Assembly (NCBI GenBank): GCA_022511225.1
Contig: JAFLRZ010000010.1
Location: forward strand, 1-64,000
Direction: 5' to 3'
Source: Eubacterium sp.
Lineage (GTDB): Bacteria > Bacillota > Clostridia > Oscillospirales > Acutalibacteraceae
DNA length: 64,000 bases
How positions within the stretch are numbered: position 1 is the first letter of the stretch; every line of letters begins with the position of its first letter. The notes beneath the pieces were generated by a model. It was given only the letters and a program-made list of their open reading frames with translations, was not told the origin of the DNA and did no database searches. Positions 11,669 through 22,115 of this stretch are shown here, in pieces. Position numbers and translations under genes: made by a program.

Positions 11669-12272
11669 TATTTCTTATACCGATACTCAGCGCACTATTT
11701 ATTAGTGACAAGAGCAAGAATAATACTAATTGTATAATTATTTGTAATAACAAAGGCTTTACCGCTATGGTGAAGTCTTTTTGTCTATCCTTTATTGTCG
11801 TCAAAATTGATTTAGACAGCTTTGAATTATAAGATATTGAATAAATTATCAGTGCTAAAAAAAGCGCAGAAACAGGGGCAATTGCAAGAGTTATATATCC
11901 GATGCCTTTCCCACCGTGTATAGTAAAATAACAAGCTGATTTTAGGCCGTAATACAATCCTACAAAAATGGGTATAGCATTCATTACAGAGAACCCTATC
12001 AAAGAAAAGCCCATAAGCACCAGTAGTAGCCATATCGAAAGGTATACAATCAGATTGGCTATAAGCTCTTCAAAAAGACTTTTTGCATTTAACATAAGTA
12101 ATTGATTAATTGAATCATTTTGCACTGCTTTGTACAGATATGCACCCAAGGCAAGACCGAATACGTAAAATAATATTGAGTAAATATTTTCTCTGAAGCA
12201 TTCAAAGAAATCATTAAAATCAAGTTTTTTCTTATTTACAATTTGAAAATTAACATTTTTCAGTTCATCCAT
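11655..12272 (-). CDS. Stage II sporulation protein M-like membrane protein
   Basis: An integral membrane protein of 205 residues with about five TM helices (about 34-50, 70-90, 92-112, 120-145, 175-200). Size, topology, a short cytoplasmic N-terminus and GKGIGYITLAIAP in a loop before a TM fit the SpoIIM family, which works with SpoIID and SpoIIP in engulfment. The convergent neighbour is xer, an arrangement consistent with the spoIIM-xerD neighbourhood of other Firmicutes. The coding ends overlap by 14 bases. Similarity was judged by eye, so a generic SpoIIM-superfamily label is safest. Confidence 0.65.
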   Translation of the reverse strand: MDELKNVNFQIVNKKKLDFNDFFECFRENIYSILFYVFGLALGAYLYKAVQNDSINQLLMLNAKSLFEELIANLIVYLSIWLLLVLMGFSLIGFSVMNAIPIFVGLYYGLKSACYFTIHGGKGIGYITLAIAPVSALFLALIIYSISYNSKLSKSILTTIKDRQKDFTIAVKPLLLQIIIQLVLFLLLSLINSALSIGIRNIIAI

Positions 12273-12273
12273 T

Positions 12274-12663
12274 TTATCTACGCTTTCTTAAAATTTTTGT
12301 GATTGCAGACAACATTGCAAAAATTAGCTCTACTACAATTTTAATTAATAATAAATAAAATGCTGTCTTATTGACTATTCCGTTTATTAGTGAAAATAGC
12401 GTTAATGGCAAAACTGAGATTACGGACACAAGCAAATAATTATTCTTAAAATCTGATAATGATATATATGCGGTAATAAATGCAGAAATCGCGCAAATTA
12501 CATATGTAAAATACTGCTCATATTTCAAATCAATATCAAGTTTAAAAATAATTAAAGAGCTCAATGCACTGAGAGTCAGCATAAAAATAATTGTTGAAAG
12601 TATTGATTTTGCTGAAAATTTTATAAATAGCGACTTGTTGGCTGTAGATGATACCTTTGGCAT
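12274..12663 (-). CDS. Four-TM membrane protein (TIGR04086-like)
   Basis: A 129-residue hydrophobic protein with about four TM helices and a basic end (ILRKRR). Such proteins, grouped as TIGR04086, are found beside yajC in Clostridia; the match is from size, topology and position only. It ends one base before the start codon of the spoIIM-like gene, so they are co-transcribed. Its ribosome site (GGAGGGG) lies inside the 3' arm of a hairpin. Confidence 0.6.
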   Translation of the reverse strand: MPKVSSTANKSLFIKFSAKSILSTIIFMLTLSALSSLIIFKLDIDLKYEQYFTYVICAISAFITAYISLSDFKNNYLLVSVISVLPLTLFSLINGIVNKTAFYLLLIKIVVELIFAMLSAITKILRKRR

Positions 12664-12664
12664 A

Positions 12665-12703
12665 ACAAAACCCCTCCGAAATAATATATTCGAAGGGGTT
12701 TGT
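12665..12703 (-). terminator. Hairpin that hides the ribosome site of the downstream gene
   Basis: On the minus strand, ACAAACCCCTTCGAA pairs with TTCGGAGGGGTTTTGT. The 3' arm contains GGAGGGG (12671-12677), the ribosome site seven bases before the ATG at 12663. The fold can act as a partial terminator after yajC and also block translation of the next gene. Confidence 0.65.
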
Positions 12704-12733
12704 TATTATTACATTTGATACTAACAATTAATT

Positions 12734-13156
12734 TTACTTTGTTTCGTCAACAACTTCATCTTTTGTTTCGTCGATATTATTCTTCTTGCTTTTCTTGTTC
12801 TTAGCAGCTTCCTTGGCAGCTTCAACTTCCTTGCGATGCTGTTCTGTCTTAGTAACGTTAGTGTTTACTGCCCAACGCTGAATTTTCATCTTGATTCTGT
12901 CTGAGCCTGTTTCGATAATAAGATCGTTTTCACGTATAGTTACAACCTTACCAACGATACCACCGATTGTAATGATTTCATCACCGATTTCAAGAGATGA
13001 TCTCATCTCCTGCTCTTCCTTCTGACGCTTTTTTTGCGGACGAATCATCATAAAATACATTACTACAAGAAGTAATACCATCATAACGATCATTGATACC
13101 GGTGAGCCGCCGCCTTCCTGTCCGCTCTGAGCCATTAAAAGTATTGAGTCTAACAT
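12734..13156 (-). CDS. yajC: Preprotein translocase subunit YajC
   Basis: Sec-associated membrane protein of 140 residues. A single TM helix (VSMIVMMVLLLVVMYFMMI) is followed by the family signature RPQKKRQKEEQEM, then the conserved beta region LEIGDEIITIGGIVGKVVTI. The C-terminal tail is Lys/Glu-rich and longer than in E. coli YajC. It lies just downstream of tgt, the common tgt-yajC order. Confidence 0.93.
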   Translation of the reverse strand: MLDSILLMAQSGQEGGGSPVSMIVMMVLLLVVMYFMMIRPQKKRQKEEQEMRSSLEIGDEIITIGGIVGKVVTIRENDLIIETGSDRIKMKIQRWAVNTNVTKTEQHRKEVEAAKEAAKNKKSKKNNIDETKDEVVDETK

Positions 13157-13222
13157 AAATTTTGTCCTCCTAATTTGAATAATTGTATTATATTAGATTA
13201 TTAAATAATTTGCAAGTCTTTT

Positions 13223-14371
<1,149 letters not shown>

Positions 14372-14420
14372 TTATATTACATTCAATTCCATCTATTTTT
14401 TGAAATATCATAGAATAATT

Positions 14421-14984
14421 TTATACCTCAACAACATAATCAAGCTTACAGCTTTGTACGCCTTGATACTTAGATTTATTTGAATACTCTTCGTTATTAA
14501 TAATTGATTTAATTATATTTATTACTCCACCGTGGGTTACAATTAGAATATTTTTATCATAACTCTTAATTTGCTTTATAAAAGTATCAAAATATTCTGA
14601 AACTCTATTATAAAACTCTTTTGGACTTTCGCCATCGGGATAACTTTCTTCCCATTCAAGATTTCGCCAATAAAGATTAGGATACAGACTTTCAGTAATT
14701 TCGTTTTTCATTCCCGACAAGATGCCATTATTGACTTCTCTTAATTCTTCCTTGAATACAACATCAACATTTTCGAGTTCGGATGAAATAATTTCAGCAG
14801 TTTGTCGGGCTCTTAGTAAATCACTTGAATAAATTATTCCAATATTATACTTGTGATAATTATTATGAATTTCTTTAGCAAGGCATTGCGCCTGTTCTAT
14901 TCCCTGTTCGGTTAATGGGGTATTACTCCATCCTCCGCGGACTGAATCATCATCTTGACCATGTCTGACAATGTAAATTTTCAT
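14421..14984 (-). CDS. Histidine phosphatase family protein (phosphoglycerate mutase-like)
   Basis: A 187-residue cytosolic phosphatase. The catalytic RHG motif is IYIVRHGQ at residues 3-10. Further active-site signals are YSSDLLRARQTA, the Glu in ELREVNNG and the second His in VTHGGVIN. Length fits cobC/GpmB-like small phosphatases. Substrate cannot be inferred; it is not a glycolytic mutase by length. It is transcribed alone ahead of tgt. Confidence 0.88.
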   Translation of the reverse strand: MKIYIVRHGQDDDSVRGGWSNTPLTEQGIEQAQCLAKEIHNNYHKYNIGIIYSSDLLRARQTAEIISSELENVDVVFKEELREVNNGILSGMKNEITESLYPNLYWRNLEWEESYPDGESPKEFYNRVSEYFDTFIKQIKSYDKNILIVTHGGVINIIKSIINNEEYSNKSKYQGVQSCKLDYVVEV

Positions 14985-15100
14985 TTAGCATAGCTCTCAT
15001 TCTATAAGCAAAACATCAATAAAAGATTTTCTCTTAGTATTCATCTTCTGTATTATATCAAAACAACTATAAATGTCAACTTTATGACTTGATATAAATA

Positions 15101-15129
15101 TTGATAGAATCGGTGAAATGTGATATAGT
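15101..15129 (+). promoter_or_regulatory. Promoter for the DUF2207 gene
   Basis: TTGATA (15101-15106), 17 bases, TATAGT (15124-15129), ending 28 bases before the ATG. Spacing is ideal. Confidence 0.6.
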
Positions 15130-15157
15130 TATTATATAAAACAGACCAAGGTGAATT

Positions 15158-16909
15158 TTGATGAAAAATACTAAAAAGATACTATCATTTATTATAATGT
15201 TATGTGCACTGATTTTCGCCACACTACCGACCTTTGTCGCTAATGCTGACGATAATTCTGCTTACCCGAATATAGATTACTATATATCCTCCTACGATGT
15301 TCAAATAGATGTAATGGAAGATAACGTTCTTAATGTAACGGAGAATATCTCTGTATTTTTTAATGTAAAAAGCCACGGAATATATAGATATATTCCTATA
15401 TCTAATAACATTGCCCGTGAGGACGGCTCTACAGGTAAAACGTCTGCAAAGGTCAAAAATATAATAGCAAGTGAGCACTATGAAACTGATAAGAAAGACG
15501 GTAACCAGATTATACAGATCGGTGACCCTAACAATATGATTATCGGAGCTAAGGATTACACAATTTCTTATTCCTATATTATGGGCAAGGATATCGGCAA
15601 TGGATTTGACGAACTGTATTACAACATTATCGGCAAGGGATGGGATACTTATATTCAAAACGTAACTTTCACTATCAGTATGCCCAAAGAATTTGACGAA
15701 TCAAAACTCGGATTTTCTGCCGGAGATTACGGCACTTCGGGAGTTGGCGACATCGAGTACTCAGTAAACGGCAACAATATAAGCGGCAGACTTACTGAGG
15801 ATCTTGCCCCAAATCAGGCGTTTACTGTAAGGCTTGAATTACCCGAAGATTATTTTATTTTTGACTACAGAGAGTATTATACAATGCTCGCACTTGAGAT
15901 TATTATTCCTTCTGTTGTTTTTCTTATTGTTATACTTCTTTGGGCAAAATACGGAAATGACAAAAAAATTATCAAAAAGTATGAATTTTATCCACCCGAA
16001 GGTATGAGTAGTCTTGAGGTTGCATATTGGTACAAGGGAAACGTTGATGAAAATGATGTTGTGCCTTTGCTGATAGAGCTTGCAAACGAGGGATATATCA
16101 GCATTCAGGAAATACGTACTGACGGAAATTACAGGATAGATCGAATTAAAAAGTATGACGGCGATGATGAAAATAAAAGGATTTTCTATAATGGTCTATT
16201 TTTAAATGACACTGAGGATTATACAACGGGACTGAAGTTGAAAAAGCATTTTTATCATGACGTTCTAAAAATTCTTGACAATATGAACACCTATGATAAC
16301 AGAGAAAAGGTTTTCAGTGAAAAATCGCTTACTATACGTGTATTCTGCTGGATTGGATCGCTTCTGAGCATAGTCGCTTCAGTAGTTATTGCAACTCAGA
16401 TCATAGGCGGTATAGAAAGAATTATTGCTGCACTAATTGGTACTTTAATCGCTATTTGCACCTTTGGTTTTTCCTTCTTTGTAAGAAAAAGAACTGATAA
16501 AGGGCACGAAATCTTGCAGAAAATCAAGGGATTCAAGGAATTTCTTGAAAACGAAGAAAAAGATAATATAGAAGCGTTGGTTGAATTTAATCCATCATAT
16601 TTTTACAATATTTTGCCATATGCGTACGTGCTTGGCGTTTCAGATACATGGATAAAAAAATTTGAGGATATCGTTATCCAGCCACCAAGTTGGTATAAAG
16701 GTGCAGCAACAGGATTAACTAATTATAGCAAAATTACTATTTTGCACTTTGTTGACAATACCTTGCGCTCTGCAACAAAGGCAGTAAGCTCAGCTCGATA
16801 TAGTTCAACAGGCAGTGGATATTCTAACGGAACATTGCGCGGCGGAGGCTACTCGGGCGGAGGATTCTCCGGTGGTGGCTCCGGTGGCGGTGGCGGAGGT
16901 CGCTGGTAA
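15158..16909 (+). CDS. DUF2207 membrane protein with glycine-rich C-terminus
   Basis: A 583-residue envelope protein. A signal peptide (about 1-30, ending VANADD) leads to an extracellular DUF2207 domain of about 200 residues. A TM at about 245-265, a cytoplasmic region, two TMs at about 390-435 and a soluble part follow. The end is a low-complexity tail of GGG(Y/F)SGGG repeats finishing RW. This layout is common in Firmicutes. The function of the family is not established. It stands alone between two transcription units. Confidence 0.87.
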   Translation: MMKNTKKILSFIIMLCALIFATLPTFVANADDNSAYPNIDYYISSYDVQIDVMEDNVLNVTENISVFFNVKSHGIYRYIPISNNIAREDGSTGKTSAKVKNIIASEHYETDKKDGNQIIQIGDPNNMIIGAKDYTISYSYIMGKDIGNGFDELYYNIIGKGWDTYIQNVTFTISMPKEFDESKLGFSAGDYGTSGVGDIEYSVNGNNISGRLTEDLAPNQAFTVRLELPEDYFIFDYREYYTMLALEIIIPSVVFLIVILLWAKYGNDKKIIKKYEFYPPEGMSSLEVAYWYKGNVDENDVVPLLIELANEGYISIQEIRTDGNYRIDRIKKYDGDDENKRIFYNGLFLNDTEDYTTGLKLKKHFYHDVLKILDNMNTYDNREKVFSEKSLTIRVFCWIGSLLSIVASVVIATQIIGGIERIIAALIGTLIAICTFGFSFFVRKRTDKGHEILQKIKGFKEFLENEEKDNIEALVEFNPSYFYNILPYAYVLGVSDTWIKKFEDIVIQPPSWYKGAATGLTNYSKITILHFVDNTLRSATKAVSSARYSSTGSGYSNGTLRGGGYSGGGFSGGGSGGGGGGRW

Positions 16910-16930
16910 TCATCACTTAACAAATTAACA

Positions 16931-16963
16931 AAAACCCTGAAACCGTTGTGGTATCAGGGTTTT
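16931..16963. terminator. Bidirectional terminator between the DUF2207 gene and queA
   Basis: AAAACCCTGA (16931-16940) pairs with TCAGGGTTTT (16954-16963). Runs of A and T on either side suit both convergent genes. Confidence 0.8.
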
Positions 16964-16968
16964 CAGCT

Positions 16969-18018
16969 TTATTTTTCGTCTTTTTCTATCCTGTCTGTAA
17001 TAAACATCGCATCACCAAAAGAAAAGAACCTGTACTTTTCTTTTACAGCAGTGTTATATGCGTTCATAATATTATCAAACCCTGCGAACGCTGAAACGAG
17101 CATAATCAACGTGCTTTCAGGCAAGTGGAAATTAGTTACAAGAGCATCCATACATTTGAATTTATAACCGGGATATATAAATATGCTCGTATCATCTTCG
17201 TCAGCACATATTCTGCCGTTTTTTGATGCAACCGACTCAACGGTTCGACAACTTGTAGTGCCGACACATATTACTCTCTTGCCGTTCTTGTGGGTAGCGT
17301 TAATTAAATCAGCAGTTTCCTGAGATAAAACATAATGCTCGGTGTGCATAGTATGCTTAGTAACATCATCAACTTTTACGGGTCTGAATGTTCCAAGACC
17401 TACATGGAGTGTTACATAGCCTATATTAACTCCCCTATTCTTGATTTCTTTCAGCATATCATCTGTAAAATGAAGACCTGCCGTAGGAGCAGCGGCAGAG
17501 CCTAAATGCCTGCTGTAAACAGTCTGATACCTTTCTTTATTTTCAAGCTTTTCCTTAATGTATGGCGGAAGTGGCATCTGACCGATTTCATCCAAAATAG
17601 CATAAATGTTGCTATCACACTTAAACTCGATAATTCTGTTTCCGTCATCAAGAATGTCAATTACTTCGCATTCAAGTATACCGTCACCAAAAACAAATTC
17701 AGTGCCGATTTTCGCTCTTTTGCCCGGACCGCAAAGGCATTCCCATTTTAAGTTTTCTATCTGCTTCAGAAGCAGAAATTCAACTACTGCTCCTGTCTCT
17801 TTTTTCACACCGTATATTCTTGCAGGAATAACTCGTGTGTTGTTTAGTATTAAGCAGTCGCCTTCATTAAGATAATCAATCAGGTCATAAAATTTTTTGT
17901 GCTCAATTTTGCCGTTATTTTTATCAAGTATCATCAATCTTGAAGCATTTCTTGGCTCAATAGGTGTCTGCGCAATTAGTTCTTCCGGCAAATCGTAGTA
18001 AAAATCAGAAGTTTTCAT
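16969..18018 (-). CDS. queA: S-adenosylmethionine:tRNA ribosyltransferase-isomerase
   Basis: QueA of 349 residues transfers the ribosyl part of SAM to preQ1-tRNA to give epoxyqueuosine. The N-terminus [24 protein letters not shown], and the internal segments [15 protein letters not shown] and [11 protein letters not shown] are signature blocks. The start at 18018 has GGAG six bases upstream and gives the canonical MKTSDF start, so the ATG four codons upstream is not used here. It is divergent from asd. Confidence 0.96.
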   Translation of the reverse strand: MKTSDFYYDLPEELIAQTPIEPRNASRLMILDKNNGKIEHKKFYDLIDYLNEGDCLILNNTRVIPARIYGVKKETGAVVEFLLLKQIENLKWECLCGPGKRAKIGTEFVFGDGILECEVIDILDDGNRIIEFKCDSNIYAILDEIGQMPLPPYIKEKLENKERYQTVYSRHLGSAAAPTAGLHFTDDMLKEIKNRGVNIGYVTLHVGLGTFRPVKVDDVTKHTMHTEHYVLSQETADLINATHKNGKRVICVGTTSCRTVESVASKNGRICADEDDTSIFIYPGYKFKCMDALVTNFHLPESTLIMLVSAFAGFDNIMNAYNTAVKEKYRFFSFGDAMFITDRIEKDEK

Positions 18019-18155
18019 CATTATCTCCATAAAATAATTGACATATATATATAATAAGTGATATTATAATATGCAAAGTATTGGTAATCGCTGATATGAC
18101 ATTATTATATTGCATATTATCTTGTTTTACAAGATTTTTTTAAGGAGAATTATTT

Positions 18156-19247
18156 ATGAACAAAAAGTACAATGTAGGTATTATCGGTGCTACGGGTATG
18201 GTTGGCCAGAGATTTGCAACCCTGCTTGACGGTCACCCTTGGTTTAATGTTGTTTGTCTTGCGGCTTCATCAAGAAGTGCCGGCAAGAGCTATGAAGATG
18301 CCGTAGGAAAGAAATGGTGTATGGACGTTGAAATTCCGTCAGCAATGAAGGATATTGTTGTGATGGATGCAACTAACGATATTGAAAAAATCGCTTCAAT
18401 GGTAGACTTTGTTTTCTGTGCTGTTGATATGAAAAAGGATGAAATAAAAGCCCTTGAAGAGGAATATGCAAAGCACGAGTGTCCTGTAGTATCAAACAAC
18501 AGTGCTCACCGCTTTACTCCTGACGTACCTATGGTAGTGCCTGAGCTTAATCCTCAGCACATCGAGGTTATTGCTGATCAGAGAAAAAGACTTGGAACTA
18601 AGAGGGGTTTTGTTGCTGTTAAATCTAACTGCTCGCTTCAGTCATACGTTCCTGCTATATTCCCTGTTCACGCTAAATATCCTGTTAAGGACGTTCTTGT
18701 GTGCACTTATCAGGCAATTTCAGGTGCAGGAAAGACATTTGATACATGGCCTGAGATGATTGACAACGTTATTCCGTATATCGGCGGTGAAGAAGAAAAG
18801 AGCGAAAAAGAACCTCTTAAACTCCTTGGCAAAGTTGAAAACGGTGTAATTAAATCAGCTGACAAGCCAAGCTTTACAGCTCAATGTATCAGAGTTCCTG
18901 TATCAAACGGACATCTCGGTGCAGTATTTATGAGATTTGAAGACGGCGCAAAGCCAAGTAAGGAAGAAATCATTGAAATTTGGGATAGCTTTAAAGGAAG
19001 AGCTCAGGAGCTTGAGCTTCCTTCAGCACCAAAGAAATTCCTTAACTATTTTGTCGAGGATGACAGACCGCAGGTTAATTCTGAAAGAATGCTTGAAAAC
19101 GGAATGGCAGTTTCAATAGGCAGACTTCGTGAGGATACTCAGTACGATTACAAATTTGTTTGCCTTTCACACAATACGTTAAGAGGTGCCGCAGGCGGAG
19201 CTGTTCTTCTTGCAGAGCTTCTTGCAGCAGAAGGTTATATGGACTAA
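18156..19247 (+). CDS. asd: Aspartate-semialdehyde dehydrogenase
   Basis: NADPH-dependent enzyme of 363 residues that reduces aspartyl phosphate to the semialdehyde, the branch point to lysine/DAP, threonine and methionine. The NADP motif GIIGATGMVGQRF is at residues 8-20 and the catalytic Cys is in SNCSLQS (about 155). Length and sequence blocks match the archaeal/fungal type of Asd rather than the shorter E. coli type. AAGGAG precedes the ATG. It is first of the asd-dapA-dapB operon; a TTGACA box lies at 18038-18043. Confidence 0.95.
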   Translation: MNKKYNVGIIGATGMVGQRFATLLDGHPWFNVVCLAASSRSAGKSYEDAVGKKWCMDVEIPSAMKDIVVMDATNDIEKIASMVDFVFCAVDMKKDEIKALEEEYAKHECPVVSNNSAHRFTPDVPMVVPELNPQHIEVIADQRKRLGTKRGFVAVKSNCSLQSYVPAIFPVHAKYPVKDVLVCTYQAISGAGKTFDTWPEMIDNVIPYIGGEEEKSEKEPLKLLGKVENGVIKSADKPSFTAQCIRVPVSNGHLGAVFMRFEDGAKPSKEEIIEIWDSFKGRAQELELPSAPKKFLNYFVEDDRPQVNSERMLENGMAVSIGRLREDTQYDYKFVCLSHNTLRGAAGGAVLLAELLAAEGYMD

Positions 19248-19265
19248 TTTTAAGGAGAAAATATT

Positions 19266-20156
19266 ATGAAAGATCCAATTTTTACAGGTGCAGGTGTTGC
19301 TATCATTACTCCTATGAATGAAGATGGCACAGTTAATTATGACGAATTCGGCAGATTCATTGATTTTCAGATTGAAAACGGTACTGATGCAATTGTAGTT
19401 TGCGGTACTACAGGTGAATCATCAACACTTCGAGTTATTGAGCATAACGAAGCTATTAAATGGTGTGTAAAATATGTTAACGGCAGAGTTCCTGTTATTG
19501 CCGGTACAGGCTCTAATTCTACTGCTTGTGCTATTGAAATCAGCAAGGAAGCTTGTGAGGCAGGAGCAGATGCACTCTTACTCGTTACACCATATTATAA
19601 CAAAACAAGCCAGAGAGGACTTATTGCTCATTACACAGCAATTCACGATGCTACAAATCTTCCGATTATTCTCTATAACGTTCCGTCAAGAACCGGTCTC
19701 AACATCAATCCTGAGACAGCTTATGAGCTTTCAAAGCTTCCGAGAATTAACGGAATTAAGGAAGCGTCAGGTAATCTTGAGCAGGTTGCTAAAATTCACG
19801 AGCTCTGCGGTGACGAGCTTAACATCTGGAGCGGTAATGACGATCAGATTTACGATCTTATGGAGCTTGGCGGCAAGGGTGTAATCAGTGTTTTATCAAA
19901 TATTGCTCCTCAGGAAACACATGATATTGTTCAAAAATACCTTGACGGTGATAAGGCATCAAGCAAGGAGCTTATGGATAAATATATGAAGCTTGCTAAG
20001 GCAATGTTCGTTGACGTTAATCCTATTCCTGTTAAGGAAGCAGTATCAATGATTGGCTTTAATGCAGGACCTGTAAGACTCCCGCTTCTTGAAATGGATG
20101 AAGCTAACAAAAAGTACGTTAAAGATACACTTGCTGAGTACGGATTACTTAAGTAA
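19266..20156 (+). CDS. dapA: 4-hydroxy-tetrahydrodipicolinate synthase
   Basis: DapA of 296 residues condenses pyruvate with aspartate semialdehyde. Signatures are GTTGESSTL (about 44-52), the Tyr of ILYNVPSRTG (about 138) and the Schiff-base Lys in GIKEASGN (about 167). Standard length. It follows asd by 18 bases with its own AAGGAG site and supplies DAP for peptidoglycan and, in a spore former, dipicolinate. Confidence 0.97.
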   Translation: MKDPIFTGAGVAIITPMNEDGTVNYDEFGRFIDFQIENGTDAIVVCGTTGESSTLRVIEHNEAIKWCVKYVNGRVPVIAGTGSNSTACAIEISKEACEAGADALLLVTPYYNKTSQRGLIAHYTAIHDATNLPIILYNVPSRTGLNINPETAYELSKLPRINGIKEASGNLEQVAKIHELCGDELNIWSGNDDQIYDLMELGGKGVISVLSNIAPQETHDIVQKYLDGDKASSKELMDKYMKLAKAMFVDVNPIPVKEAVSMIGFNAGPVRLPLLEMDEANKKYVKDTLAEYGLLK

Positions 20157-20179
20157 TATTAAACCAGAGGAAGTACAAA

Positions 20180-20932
20180 ATGACTGATATTATTATTACA
20201 GGTGCCAACGGAAAAATGGGTAAGGTTATCCAGAGCGTTGTAGCATCTCGTCAGGATTGTCAGATAGTTGCAGGAATTGACTTGAATACTCAGCCAAACG
20301 GAATGTTCCCTATTTATTCCTCGCTTAATGAGGTAAAGGAAAAAGCTGATGTAATCATAGATTTCTCAAATCCAATACTTCTTGACAAATTACTTGATTA
20401 TTCTGCCAAAACCTCTACAGCGCTCGTTATCGCAACAACAGGATTTAATGAGCAGCAAAAAGCTAAGATTGCTGAGGCTTCAAAGGTATCACCCATTTTC
20501 TTTACATATAATATGAGTATGGGTATTAATCTTCTTGCTAATCTTGCAAAAAAGGCAGTAGAAATCCTCGGTGATGATTTTGATATAGAAATCGTTGAAA
20601 AGCATCACAATCAGAAGATTGACGCTCCGAGCGGCACGGCATTAATGCTTGCAGATTCAATCTGTGAGGTTACACCTAATCCAATGAAATATGAATATGA
20701 CCGACACTCAAAGCGTGAAAAGAGAAGTAAAAACGAAATCGGTATGCATGCAATTCGAGGCGGTACAATCGTTGGTGAGCACGATATCATATTTGCCGGC
20801 AGAGATGAAATAATTACACTTTCTCACTCTGCAAGAAGTAAAGAAATTTTTGCCGTAGGTGCAGTTAACGCAGCTGTATATATATGCGGTAAGAGTGCCG
20901 GAATGTATGATATGAAAGAATTAATCGGTTAA
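20180..20932 (+). CDS. dapB: 4-hydroxy-tetrahydrodipicolinate reductase
   Basis: DapB of 250 residues, which reduces the DapA product. The nucleotide-binding motif is TGANGKMGKV (residues 7-16). The active-site block is EKHHNQKIDAPSGTAL (about 150-165), with the two His and the Lys intact. It is the last gene of the operon, followed directly by a strong terminator. Confidence 0.97.
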   Translation: MTDIIITGANGKMGKVIQSVVASRQDCQIVAGIDLNTQPNGMFPIYSSLNEVKEKADVIIDFSNPILLDKLLDYSAKTSTALVIATTGFNEQQKAKIAEASKVSPIFFTYNMSMGINLLANLAKKAVEILGDDFDIEIVEKHHNQKIDAPSGTALMLADSICEVTPNPMKYEYDRHSKREKRSKNEIGMHAIRGGTIVGEHDIIFAGRDEIITLSHSARSKEIFAVGAVNAAVYICGKSAGMYDMKELIG

Positions 20933-20940
20933 ATAAAAAG

Positions 20941-20979
20941 CTGCTGACAAGGCTAAATTGCTTTGTCAGCAGTTTTTAT
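20941..20979. terminator. Terminator after dapB
   Basis: CTGCTGACAA (20941-20950) pairs with TTGTCAGCAG (20963-20972) and is followed by TTTTTATTTT. It also faces the end of the minus-strand aldo/keto reductase gene. Confidence 0.9.
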
Positions 20980-20996
20980 TTTGTGATTATATATTT

Positions 20997-22112
20997 TTAT
21001 AATGTTTCTTTTACCGTCTTAAGCATTTCAGGAATCTGAATAGACTGCGGGCAGTGAGAAGCACACTTTCCGCATTCTATACACGCATCTGCGTTTACAT
21101 CAATTTTACTGTAATCTGCTTTTGCTTCATCCTTGTCCCCTGTCGCAGCTTTATTATATGCAGCAAAAATTGTGCTAATTTTTACACCCTTAGGACAGTC
21201 TGCACAGTAATCACATCCTGTACAAGGAATAATTTTAGTTTTATTCATCATTGCAGCAGCATTCGCACAGATATTAAGCTCTGTTTTTGAAAACGGCTTG
21301 AAATCAGTAAGTGTATCAAGGTTATCGAGCATTTGCTCGGGAGAATTCATACCGCTGAGAATTGTTATAACATTAGGATGACTTGCAACAAATCCCATTG
21401 CCCATGATGCAACGCTCTTATCAGGCTTAGCCTTTTTGAACATTGCTTCAATATCTTTTGAAACATCAGCAAGCTTTCCTCCGCGAACAGGCTCCATAAC
21501 AATTACAGGAATGCCTGCATCAGTTAAGATTTGATACTGTTCTTCTGCAAACTGATTCCAGTCAAGATAATTCATTTGAATCTGGGCAAAATCCCATTCA
21601 TAAGCCGCAACTATCCTTTTAAGGTCATCAATTGTTCCGTGAAAAGAAAATCCGACATTTTTTACTTTTCCCTGTCTTTTCTTTTCCATAACAAAATCAT
21701 ATGCGCCGAATCTTTCGCACTTATCAAAATTGTCCTTGTTAAGAGAATGAAGCAGATAAAAGTCAAAATAATCGTGACTTGTTCTATCAAGCTGCTTTTG
21801 AAAAACTCTTTCCATATCAGATTTTCTTGGGCACATCCATATAGGAAGCTTATCAGCAAGATAATAGCTTTCTCTCGGATACTTTTTAAGAGCAGTGCCT
21901 ATAAACTTTTCACTTTTTCCGGCGTGATACATATAGGCAGTGTCAAAGTAATTTACACCGTTTTCATAAGCAATGTCAACAAGCTCCTGACCCTTTTCGT
22001 AATTAATCATTGGATTTGCTTCCCTCTTTAATGGCGTTTTACAGGGAAGCCGCATTGTTCCAAGTCCAAGTAGTGAAATCTCAGTATCCTTAAATTTTCT
22101 TTTGTCAACCAT
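20997..22112 (-). CDS. Aldo/keto reductase with C-terminal 4Fe-4S ferredoxin domain
   Basis: A 371-residue fusion of an aldo/keto reductase barrel (LGLGTMRLP at 15-23; Tyr in DTAYMYHAGKSE; catalytic Lys in ADKLP) with a ferredoxin-like tail. The tail has CTGCDYCADCP and CIECGKCASHCP, giving two iron-sulfur sites. This architecture is common in anaerobic Firmicutes and suggests electron supply from ferredoxin rather than NADPH alone. Substrate is unknown. It lies three bases downstream of cysS but its role in cysteine metabolism is not evident. Confidence 0.9.
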   Translation of the reverse strand: MVDKRKFKDTEISLLGLGTMRLPCKTPLKREANPMINYEKGQELVDIAYENGVNYFDTAYMYHAGKSEKFIGTALKKYPRESYYLADKLPIWMCPRKSDMERVFQKQLDRTSHDYFDFYLLHSLNKDNFDKCERFGAYDFVMEKKRQGKVKNVGFSFHGTIDDLKRIVAAYEWDFAQIQMNYLDWNQFAEEQYQILTDAGIPVIVMEPVRGGKLADVSKDIEAMFKKAKPDKSVASWAMGFVASHPNVITILSGMNSPEQMLDNLDTLTDFKPFSKTELNICANAAAMMNKTKIIPCTGCDYCADCPKGVKISTIFAAYNKAATGDKDEAKADYSKIDVNADACIECGKCASHCPQSIQIPEMLKTVKETL

Positions 22113-22115
22113 AAT

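Noticed and set aside
18031-18155. Lysine riboswitch upstream of asd-dapA-dapB
   Set aside because: The divergent interval is about 125 bp, too short for the roughly 170-base lysine element plus expression platform, and no conserved motif was seen.
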